A stretch of DNA of 6,440 bases, from assembly GCA_964528155.1 (NCBI GenBank), contig CAZGRL010000180.1, forward strand, positions 1 to 6,440, written 5' to 3'. The stretch's first letter is position 1; each line of letters opens with the position of its first letter. The translations under genes and the position numbers were made by a program. Positions 1 through 5,027 of this stretch are shown here, piece by piece. This DNA is from G001797105 sp964528155. GTDB taxonomy: Bacteria; Chloroflexota; Anaerolineae; Anaerolineales; E44-bin32. A model generated the notes under the pieces. It worked only from the letters and a program-made list of their open reading frames with translations. It was not told the DNA's origin and made no database searches.

Positions 1-193
1 ATCACGGGGACCTCGCTGTAACGGGCTCACCCGCGCCGGTCTACTCCCTGCCAAGCGGTCAGCCAGGTTTCTGCGGCGATCCCTCCGGGCGACATTCGGC
101 AGCGTACGCTGAGGGGGCTCACAGCCATTGGCCTCACCTTCTCTGCCAGCGATCGGGCTGCCTACTCCTCCCGGCCATTCGCTATGCGGTTGT
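1..193 (-). ncRNA. T-box riboswitch leader (5' part; 3' end cut off by window edge)
   Basis: This is a tRNA-sensing leader that would control a minus-strand gene beyond the left edge. Read on the minus strand, the T-box landmarks appear in order. GGAGTAG (162-168) supplies the AGUA side of the specifier loop. CAGAGAAGG (137-145) is the AG-bulge region. GGCTGTGAGCC (116-126) matches the GGnUGnGAnCC apical motif. GCC-GAA (95-100) is the specifier side, followed by CGCCCGGAG. GGGAGTAGACCGG (36-48) and CCCGTTACAGCGAGGT (10-25) match the conserved stem II region. The base of stem I can pair CCGGG (170-174) with CCCGG (85-89), and a distal helix pairs CGCTG with CAGCG. In the usual register the specifier codon is GCC (alanine), so alaS is the best guess for the target. 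GCC could also pair with the opposite strand, so this assignment is tentative. The antiterminator (GGGTGGNACCGCG) should lie just off the left edge. The transcription start near 193 is inferred from the promoter. Confidence 0.82.
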
Positions 194-199
194 GCGGGC

Positions 200-229
200 A
201 TTATAGCAGAGGTGGCCGTCGACGGTCAA
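200..229 (-). promoter_or_regulatory. Sigma70-type promoter for the T-box leader
   Basis: On the minus strand the -35 box is TTGACC (224-229), five of six consensus bases. An 18-bp spacer follows, then a perfect TATAAT -10 box (200-205) preceded by TGc, an extended -10. Transcription would start near the A at 193 and run leftward directly into the T-box leader. The -35 box lies close to the outer, degenerate end of the neighbouring inverted repeat. Confidence 0.8.
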
Positions 230-243
230 TCGGCGCTTTCCAT

Positions 244-376
244 GGGTGCATTCCATTTCGGGGGGGTACGTCCTCGCTGTAGAGGGAAAATGTGTGTTGG
301 ACGGCGGCTCCGCCGTCCAACACACATTTTCCCCTATTACTCGCGGAGGGCTTGCCTCGCAAATTGGAATTCACCC
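244..376. repeat. Imperfect fold-back element around the hairpin
   Basis: Beyond the perfect 24-bp core the two flanks continue as diverged inverted arms. GGGTGCATTCCATTT (244-258) on the left corresponds to AAATTGGAATTCACCC (361-376) on the right. The DNA between these blocks and the core (259-283 and 334-360) aligns only loosely in reverse complement. Weaker resemblance may continue out to about 218 and 404. The form suggests a non-coding MITE-like fold-back element or an old inverted duplication whose core is kept by selection or gene conversion. No transposase, terminal repeat signature or target-site duplication was identified. Open reading frames across it share residues on both strands only because of the palindrome. 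Confidence 0.6.
284..333. repeat. Perfect 24-bp inverted repeat hairpin, possible terminator
   Basis: The arms 284-307 and 310-333 are exact reverse complements separated by 2 bases. The core is GGACGGCGG/CCGCCGTCC, followed by TGTGTT/AACACA, AAAA/TTTT and GGG/CCC. It lies about 100 bp downstream of the minus-strand HEAT-repeat gene and upstream of the T-box promoter. A bidirectional terminator that keeps read-through out of the T-box unit is therefore plausible, since the A-tract/T-tract sits at the outer part of the stem. No free T-run follows the stem, so the terminator role is inferred. The hairpin is the core of a longer fold-back structure. Confidence 0.85.
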
Positions 377-436
377 CGTTCCATCGGCGACTTCCGCCGC
401 CGACAGGTTGAGCAAGCCTTGCAGGATCGATGAGTT

Positions 437-1384
437 TCACCGCTGAGGCTTGGGCAAGCGGCCGGTCCAGTCATCCGGGAAGAGCTCAAGCGCTCGCTTG
501 GCGGCCTTAACGATGTGCGGATCGCGGTCGAACTGAAGCCCGCGCAGCGTGTACTGTGCGTCCGGCGTGTGCCACTCGACCAGCCGCAGCAGCGCAACCA
601 TCCTCGATCGTCCGTTGTCTTCTTCGAGTGACTCGCCCTCGCGGGTGACGAATCCTGTGCGGGGAGCGTTCAGGACGTCGATCAAGACCTGGATGGCGGC
701 CATGTGGTTGACCTTGGCCAGCATTTGCACCGCCTCGTGCGAGGCGTCCAGGTCCGCCAGACGGAGAGATCGGAATTTCAAAAGCTGGACGACCGTCAAG
801 GCGGAGATCTCGCGGACGAGCGGATCGGGGTCCTCCATGGCCGCCTCGATCTCATCGAGGATATCGTCATCCTGGGCGACGCCCGATCGGTTGGCGAATT
901 CGACGGCCGCTCGCATGCGGGTCGCCGGATCCCCCGTTCTCAAGTCGTACTCGGTGCGCGCCCGCTCGATGAGCCGACTGGCGGGGGTGGTGACCTTCTT
1001 AACAGAGGCCTGGTCTGCCAGCGCGGCCAACTCTTCTTCGGGCGCATCCATCAAGTAGAGGGCGTGCTTGGCGGCGGCCTGCACCTGCTCATCCTCGAAC
1101 GATGCGATTTCCTCGAGATAGGCGCGCAGCGCCCCCGAACCGCGCTGCTGGATCACGTTCCTCGCCCGCTCGCGCCAGGCGTTGACATCATTGGCGACCT
1201 TCATCTGCTTCTCGCGGATTTGTTGCTGACGCTCGCGCAATGCCGGCCGATCCGCCTCCTCTGCTTCGAGAAGCTTGCGCCCGACATCTTCCAGTTGTTC
1301 GCTGAGAAGGACGAATTCGTGCTGGATGCGATCCGCTTTGCCGTTCAGGGCATCTTGGAGCAGCCGTAGTCCTAGGCCGATCAC
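437..1384 (-). CDS. Coiled-coil and HEAT-repeat-like helical protein, 315 aa
   Basis: No named family is recognised. Residues 1-80 are highly charged and helical with coiled-coil character (Lys/Glu/Arg/Gln-rich, no prolines except P48). Residues about 84-112 and 155-300 form helical pairs resembling HEAT/armadillo repeats. The clearest are the segments starting at D185 (DPDPLVREISALTVVQLL) and D286 (DRDPHIVKAAKRALELFP), with the usual D-P-x-V-R/K spacing. No signal peptide, membrane segment or catalytic motif is visible, so a cytoplasmic scaffold or adaptor role is inferred, not shown. The start is GTG at 1384-1382, with a GGAGG ribosome site (1395-1399) ten bases upstream. It overlaps the stop of the upstream 103-aa gene as GTGA, which implies translational coupling. 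The stop is TGA at 437-439, and the fold-back hairpin follows about 100 bp downstream. Confidence 0.8.
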   Translation of the reverse strand: MIGLGLRLLQDALNGKADRIQHEFVLLSEQLEDVGRKLLEAEEADRPALRERQQQIREKQMKVANDVNAWRERARNVIQQRGSGALRAYLEEIASFEDEQVQAAAKHALYLMDAPEEELAALADQASVKKVTTPASRLIERARTEYDLRTGDPATRMRAAVEFANRSGVAQDDDILDEIEAAMEDPDPLVREISALTVVQLLKFRSLRLADLDASHEAVQMLAKVNHMAAIQVLIDVLNAPRTGFVTREGESLEEDNGRSRMVALLRLVEWHTPDAQYTLRGLQFDRDPHIVKAAKRALELFPDDWTGRLPKPQR

Positions 1385-1692
1385 GATTCTGCATCCTCCA
1401 AAGCGTTCGCGAGGATGCCGCCCGCCGGCAGAGGGGCAATTCGAAGCCGGGCCGCGGTTTCATCGAATGCTGGCATTCTGATCTCTGGACGACTACCCAC
1501 GTGACGCATACAGCGTCCCCGCACGATCAGGCAGGTCCTAAACCGCCAGACCTTGGCCAATCGCCCGCTTCGAATGCGGGCATAGACGGGCCCGACGAAT
1601 AGCCCAAGGGAGAAACCCGTGCCAGTATAGTGAAGGTTGAGTTCTGCGTCAATCGGCCGGCCATCTGCCGACCCCGTCAGCGGAAGCTTCAA
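1381..1692 (-). CDS. Hypothetical protein, 103 aa, coupled to the HEAT-repeat gene
   Basis: The family is not recognised. Its stop codon TGA overlaps the GTG start of the HEAT-repeat gene (GTGA), and it lies in DNA not used by any other gene, which is the main support for it being real. The only initiator near the 5' end is TTG at 1692-1690, preceded by GGGAAGG as a modest ribosome site. The frame is closed by a stop about 14 codons further upstream. Residues 18-40 are mixed hydrophobic and glycine-rich (motif GTGFSLGLFVGPVYARIRSG), residues 41-70 are Arg-rich with two Cys (C54, C61), and the C-terminus ends in a short amphipathic helix rich in Ala. There is no clear signal peptide. It could be a small partner of the HEAT protein or a remnant of a larger gene. 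The start position is uncertain. Confidence 0.5.
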   Translation of the reverse strand: MKLPLTGSADGRPIDAELNLHYTGTGFSLGLFVGPVYARIRSGRLAKVWRFRTCLIVRGRCMRHVGSRPEIRMPAFDETAARLRIAPLPAGGILANALEDAES

Positions 1693-1749
1693 TCCGCCTT
1701 CCCACGGGACACCGCTCTCCCCCGCGTTTCCGCTTCATCGATGCCGGTG

Positions 1750-1758
1750 TGATAGACT
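1750..1758 (+). promoter_or_regulatory. Possible extended -10 promoter for tal
   Basis: TGaTAGACT has the TGn extension (1750-1752) and four of six -10 bases (1753-1758). No good -35 box is present at 16-18 bp; TTTCCG at 1727-1732 would need a 20-bp spacer. A start near 1765 would leave a leader of about 20 bases before the small ORF at 1786 and about 50 before tal. The site lies in the divergent gap between the minus-strand pair and tal. Confidence 0.3.
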
Positions 1759-1785
1759 CTGCCTGCAATTGCGAGGAGGTCTCGC

Positions 1786-1821
1786 ATGCGTTCTCGGGGG
1801 GAAGGAGGTAGTAGTGGCTGA
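1786..1821 (+). CDS. Possible 11-codon leader ORF overlapping the tal start
   Basis: An ATG at 1786 is preceded at 5-base spacing by GGAGGT (1775-1780, within GAGGAGGT), as strong a ribosome site as any in the window. It encodes MRSRGEGGSSG and stops with TGA at 1819-1821, three bases past the tal GTG codon (1814-1816) in another frame. Its codons contain the tal ribosome site (AAGGAGGT). Translation of this ORF would pass over the tal initiation region, so it could couple or interfere with tal translation. There is no run of a single regulatory amino acid to suggest classical attenuation. It may be fortuitous. Confidence 0.3.
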   Translation: MRSRGEGGSSG

Positions 1822-2917
1822 TCTGGTTGCGCTTCACTCGCTGGGAACGTCGATGTGGATCGACTATATCCGGCGTTCTTTCATGACCACCGGCGAGATG
1901 GACAAATGGGTTGAGAAGGGCATCCGCGGGATGACCTCCAATCCGACCATTTTCGACAAGGCCATCGCCGATAGTGACGACTACGACGCCGACCTGCGCG
2001 CGCACGCTGCGGCCGGGATGACGGCGGAACAAGTGTACGAAGCACTCGCCCTTCAGGATATCGGTCTTGCAGCTGATCGACTTCGCCGCGTCTACGACGA
2101 TTCCAGGGGTGCCGACGGGTTCGTCAGCCTCGAAGTCAGGCCCTCCCTTGCCAATAACACCCAGGATACGTTGGTAGAGGCCAGACGCCTGTTCGGCACT
2201 TTGGCCCGGCCCAATGTGCTGATCAAGGTGCCGGGAACCCGGGAAGGCATTCCCGCCATCCGGCAGCTCATCAGCGAGGGCATCAACGTCAACATCACCC
2301 TGATGTTCTCCCTTTCGCACTATCGCGACGTCTCGGAGGCTTACCTGTCAGGGCTGGAAGCGCGCGCCGCCGCCGGTCTTGACCTGAGCCGAGTGGCCTC
2401 GGTCGCCTCCTTCTTCGTCAGCCGGGTAGATAAGGCCGTCGACCGCGCCCTGGAGAAGCTTGGTGTCAGCGAACTCCAGGGCCAGATCGCTGTGGCCAAT
2501 GCCAAACTGGCCTACGACCTCTTCTCCCAGACCTTCAGCGGCCCCAGGTGGAAACATCTCGAGGAGCTCGGTGCGAAGAAGCAGCGTGTGCTGTGGGCAA
2601 GCACGAGCACCAAGAACCCTCGCTATTCCGACACTCTGTACGTCGACAATCTGATCGGCCCGGACACTGTGAACACGGCTCCACTCTCTACGATCGAGGC
2701 ATACATCGACCACGGTCGGTTGGGGACCAGTCTCAACACCGGGCTGGAGCAGGCTCACCAGATGATCTCTCGCCTTGGCGAGCTCGGCGTTGACCTGGAC
2801 GAAGTCACCGATACGCTTCAAATCGACGGAGTAAAAGCGTTCACTGACTCCTACGAGAGCTTGCTGTCCAGCATTGAGAAGAAACGGAAGCTCTTCGTCC
2901 AGGCTGAGAGGGCGTAG
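1814..2917 (+). CDS. tal: Transaldolase, 367 aa
   Basis: This enzyme transfers a dihydroxyacetone unit from sedoheptulose 7-phosphate to glyceraldehyde 3-phosphate in the cytoplasmic non-oxidative pentose-phosphate pathway. Numbering from the GTG start, it carries SMWIDYIRRS with the catalytic-region Asp at D17, the signature TSNPTIF (41-47), GFVSLEVRP (102-110), and NVLIKVPGT containing the Schiff-base lysine K138. The C-terminal part has VLWASTSTKNPRYSDTLYV, the substrate-phosphate region. The length fits the long bacterial transaldolase group with the HSLGTSMWIDYIRR-type N-terminus. The frame is open further upstream, but GTG at 1814 is chosen because a full AAGGAGGT site ends five bases before it and because it gives the family-typical N-terminus. 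An 11-codon ORF overlaps this start. No transketolase or glucose-6-phosphate dehydrogenase gene is adjacent. Confidence 0.96.
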   Translation: MADLVALHSLGTSMWIDYIRRSFMTTGEMDKWVEKGIRGMTSNPTIFDKAIADSDDYDADLRAHAAAGMTAEQVYEALALQDIGLAADRLRRVYDDSRGADGFVSLEVRPSLANNTQDTLVEARRLFGTLARPNVLIKVPGTREGIPAIRQLISEGINVNITLMFSLSHYRDVSEAYLSGLEARAAAGLDLSRVASVASFFVSRVDKAVDRALEKLGVSELQGQIAVANAKLAYDLFSQTFSGPRWKHLEELGAKKQRVLWASTSTKNPRYSDTLYVDNLIGPDTVNTAPLSTIEAYIDHGRLGTSLNTGLEQAHQMISRLGELGVDLDEVTDTLQIDGVKAFTDSYESLLSSIEKKRKLFVQAERA

Positions 2918-2920
2918 CGA

Positions 2921-2942
2921 GGCTCGATCGCCCATCGGAGCC
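2921..2942 (+). terminator. Weak hairpin after tal
   Basis: Four bases after the tal stop, GGCTCGAT (2921-2928) can pair with ATC-G-GAGCC (2934-2942) with one bulged G and a five-base loop. A C-run rather than a T-run follows, so it is at best a poor intrinsic terminator. Tal and osmC transcripts could be continuous. Confidence 0.25.
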
Positions 2943-3059
2943 CCCAGCCTGTACGGGAGGGCCTGGTGAGATTGAACTGGCGAGTGATCCTATTCTCGGA
3001 CACCCGGGGGTGGCGCTGCGCAAAGGCTGGCGAGAGCATGACGGCCAAAGGAGGCAATG

Positions 3060-3488
3060 ATGCCGATTCGTAGGGCCAAAGCCGAATGGGCTGGAGGATT
3101 GAAAGACGGTTCAGGACAGATGTCGATCGGCGACGGCGTGTTCGAAGGCAAATACACGTGGGCGTCCAGGTTCGAGGAGGCGCAAGGGACGAACCCTGAA
3201 GAGTTGATCGGCGCGGCGCACGCCGGATGCTTCTCGATGTCGCTCTCATCCGGCCTGGGCAAGGCGGGATACACCCCCAAGAACATCTCCACCACCGCCG
3301 AGGTATCTCTGGACACCATAGAGGGCGCTCGAACGATCACAAAGATCACACTCAGCACGCAGGCTCAGGTCCCTGGAATCGACGAGGCGACGTTCATACA
3401 ACTGGCCGAAGAAGCCAAGAAGAACTGTCCAGTCTCCCGGGCGTTGGCCGGGGTCGAGATCGAGCTCCAGGCCAGCCTGGTCGCCTGA
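3060..3488 (+). CDS. osmC: OsmC-family peroxiredoxin, 142 aa
   Basis: OsmC proteins are cytoplasmic thiol peroxidases that reduce organic hydroperoxides through two conserved cysteines. Numbering from ATG 3060, the active-site arrangement is present: R37 and E48 in the segment ASRFEEAQGTNPEELIGAAH, the first cysteine C57 in AHAGCFSMSLS, and the second C123 in KKNCPVSRAL. The N-terminal strand motif AKAEWAGGLKDGSGQMS and the length are typical of the OsmC rather than the Ohr branch. Two ATG codons are adjacent. The second (3060) is preferred because AAAGGAGG (3047-3054) lies five bases before it, against only two before the first (3057). It lies 142 bp after tal in the same direction, and no convincing promoter was found between them. 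Its physiological reductant cannot be read from the window. Confidence 0.93.
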   Translation: MPIRRAKAEWAGGLKDGSGQMSIGDGVFEGKYTWASRFEEAQGTNPEELIGAAHAGCFSMSLSSGLGKAGYTPKNISTTAEVSLDTIEGARTITKITLSTQAQVPGIDEATFIQLAEEAKKNCPVSRALAGVEIELQASLVA

Positions 3489-3502
3489 CCCTTGCCCGAA
3501 AG

Positions 3503-3545
3503 TGGTCCTTAAGCGGGATCGGACCAGGCGAGGGGTTCGCACCCC
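3503..3545 (+). terminator. Two short hairpins downstream of osmC
   Basis: TGGTCC (3503-3508) pairs with GGACCA (3521-3526) around a 12-base loop. GGGGT-TCGC-ACCCC (3532-3545) forms a 5-bp stem with a tetraloop. They lie directly after the osmC stop and before the ruvB promoter, where transcription should end, but neither has a T-tract. The second hairpin superficially resembles a tRNA T-arm but does not belong to a tRNA. Confidence 0.35.
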
Positions 3546-3663
3546 GGTCGGAATCCTGGCTTGTCAGGTTCACCATAGACGGTTCGAGTGATTGTCAGAC
3601 TTCGCTTGGAGATCGTACACAAGGCGAGACTGAGCGTTGATCGGTGCGGTGTCTCCGGTTTCA

Positions 3664-3685
3664 TCGATGTGGAGAACCACATTGA
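3664..3685 (+). other. Hairpin upstream of ruvB
   Basis: TCGATGTGG (3664-3672) pairs with CCACATTGA (3677-3685) over nine pairs including one G-T, closed by an AGAA tetraloop. It lies about 30 bp upstream of the -35 box proposed for ruvB. It could be an operator or a transcript end. There is no T-run. The rest of the 3546-3716 gap shows two TTGTCAG words (3561 and 3592, 31 bp apart) and nothing gene-like. Confidence 0.3.
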
Positions 3686-3716
3686 CGGACCGGCGAGGCC
3701 GCTCGCTGAGGCGCGT

Positions 3717-3744
3717 TTCGCATCCAGGCGGGTTCTTGTATAAT
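3717..3744 (+). promoter_or_regulatory. ruvB operon promoter, predicted to give a leaderless mRNA
   Basis: TATAAT (3739-3744) is a perfect -10 box. TTCGCA (3717-3722) matches four of six -35 bases with a 16-bp spacer. A start seven to eight bases after the -10 falls at 3751-3752, on the GTG at 3752. The in-frame ATG at 3743 lies inside the -10 box and so would not be transcribed from this promoter. Confidence 0.7.
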
Positions 3745-3751
3745 GCCCCCC

Positions 3752-4783
3752 GTGACCGAAACCGGTGAGCGCATCATTTCCCCCGACCTGCGTTCAGAAG
3801 ACTCGGGTGACTACAATCTTCGCCCTCGTTTTCTGTCCGAGATGATCGGACAGGAGCGCGTGAAGGAGAATCTCGGGATTCTCATCGAGGCCGCCAAAGC
3901 GCGCGGCGAGGCGCTGGATCACGTCTTGCTGCACGGCCCGCCGGGCCTGGGCAAGACCACGCTTGCGCATATCCTGGCGCACGAGATGCGGGTCAGCTTG
4001 CGCATCACCTCCGGACCGGCCATAGAGCGGGCTGGCGACCTGGCTTCGATCCTCACGAATCTCGAGCGCGGAGACATCCTCTTTATTGATGAGATCCATC
4101 GTCTTGGTCGAGCGGTGGAGGAAATCCTCTACCCTGCGATGGAAGACTTCGCCCTCGATCTCACGATCGGCAAGGGCCCGACGGCCCGCTCGATCCGACT
4201 TTCCCTGCCGCGCTTCACCGTCGTCGGCGCGACAACCCGGCTTGCTCTCATGACCGCCCCGCTGAGGGCGCGGTTTGGCGCGATCTACCGACTCGACTTC
4301 TACGAGAGCCAAGCAATGGAGAAGATCGTCGAGCGGGCGGGGAAGCTCCTGGAGATCGGGATCGACACAGAGGGCATCCAGGAGATTGCCTGTCGCGCTC
4401 GCGGCACGCCTCGCGTCGCCCTGCGACTCCTGCGCCGGGTGCGCGACTTCGCCGAAGTTCGAGCCGATGGCCGGATCACACGTCCGGTCGCCGCCGACGC
4501 CCTATCCTTGCTCGAGGTGGACCATCTGGGTCTGGATGACTCGGACCGAAGGGTACTTCACACGATCATCCACAAATTCGATGGCGGCCCGGTCGGGCTC
4601 CAGACGATCGCCGCTTCGATCAGTGAAGAACCCGACACGATTATGGACGTGGTCGAGCCCTACCTGCTCCAACTCGGGTTCATCGACCGCACCCCGCAAG
4701 GCCGTACCGCCACCAGGCTGGCCTACGAGCACCTGGGTCTCCAACCGCCGAGCGGCCCGCAGCCACGATTACCGGAGATTTAG
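3752..4783 (+). CDS. ruvB: Holliday junction branch migration ATPase RuvB, 343 aa
   Basis: RuvB is the hexameric AAA+ motor that, with RuvA, moves Holliday junctions during recombinational repair. Numbering from GTG 3752, Walker A is GPPGLGKT (62-69), Walker B ILFIDEIH (109-116), sensor 1 GATTR (159-163), the arginine finger R174 in RARFG, and the sensor-2 region GTPRVALRLLRRVRD (218-232). The C-terminal winged-helix domain has GPVGLQTIA and ends with the usual PQGR motif. The length is normal. An ATG lies nine bases upstream in frame (3743), but it sits inside the TATAAT box, and no ribosome site precedes either codon. GTG at or next to the predicted transcript 5' end is therefore the better start. 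It opens a tight three-gene operon with the DUF2905 gene (4-bp gap) and queA. No ruvA or ruvC is adjacent. Confidence 0.97.
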   Translation: MTETGERIISPDLRSEDSGDYNLRPRFLSEMIGQERVKENLGILIEAAKARGEALDHVLLHGPPGLGKTTLAHILAHEMRVSLRITSGPAIERAGDLASILTNLERGDILFIDEIHRLGRAVEEILYPAMEDFALDLTIGKGPTARSIRLSLPRFTVVGATTRLALMTAPLRARFGAIYRLDFYESQAMEKIVERAGKLLEIGIDTEGIQEIACRARGTPRVALRLLRRVRDFAEVRADGRITRPVAADALSLLEVDHLGLDDSDRRVLHTIIHKFDGGPVGLQTIAASISEEPDTIMDVVEPYLLQLGFIDRTPQGRTATRLAYEHLGLQPPSGPQPRLPEI

Positions 4784-4787
4784 ACGG

Positions 4788-5024
4788 GTGCTGGATCTCA
4801 GTTCGATCGGGCGCTGGTTGGTCATCGGCGGATTGGCACTGGCGGCCGTCGGCGGGCTGGTGATCCTGGCCGCCCGCAGCGGTATTCCGCTAGGACGTCT
4901 GCCGGGCGACATCCACTTCCAGAGTGGGAACGTCACCGTCTTCATCCCCCTCGTCAGCATGATCCTCTTGAGCGTCATTCTCACCATCCTCGTGAACGTC
5001 GTCTTGAGAATTCTGGGCAAGTAG
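4788..5024 (+). CDS. DUF2905-family small membrane protein, 78 aa
   Basis: This short protein has two predicted transmembrane helices, at about residues 9-29 and 51-75. They are joined by the loop IPLGRLPGDIHFQSGNVTVF, whose GRLPGDI core is the hallmark of the DUF2905 family. The second helix (IPLVSMILLSVILTILVNVV) is also typical. Function is unknown. The family recurrently sits next to ruvB and queA in Chloroflexota and Firmicutes, as here. GTG at 4788 is four bases after the ruvB stop. GGAG (4773-4776), inside the end of ruvB, is a distant ribosome site, so translation is probably coupled to ruvB. The stop is followed three bases later by the queA start. A much longer upstream reading in the same frame overlaps ruvB and is not real. 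Confidence 0.88.
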   Translation: MLDLSSIGRWLVIGGLALAAVGGLVILAARSGIPLGRLPGDIHFQSGNVTVFIPLVSMILLSVILTILVNVVLRILGK

Positions 5025-5027
5025 GGC

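Noticed and set aside
201..446. Overlapping reading frames on both strands across the hairpin region, sharing GKCVLDGG-like segments
   Set aside because: The shared residues follow from the palindrome itself. The frames have no ribosome site, and one runs against a promoter and T-box leader.
549..1369. Long plus-strand frames opposite the HEAT-repeat gene (169 and 221 codons)
   Set aside because: They are antisense shadows of a GC-rich gene. The minus-strand protein has coherent coiled-coil and repeat structure, a good ribosome site and a coupled upstream gene.
1637..1813. N-terminal extension of transaldolase by 59 residues
   Set aside because: The extension lacks family resemblance, and AAGGAGGT directly precedes GTG 1814, which gives the standard N-terminus.
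2972..2996. TTGAAC and TATTCT as an osmC promoter
   Set aside because: The spacer is only 13 bp, too short for a sigma70-type promoter.
3531..3560. tRNA T-arm-like GGGGTTCGCACCCC
   Set aside because: The loop lacks the conserved A after TTCG, and no acceptor, D or anticodon arm can be fitted around it on either strand.
4275..4787. 249-codon frame fused to the DUF2905 protein
   Set aside because: Its first two thirds are an out-of-frame reading of ruvB. The real protein begins at GTG 4788.
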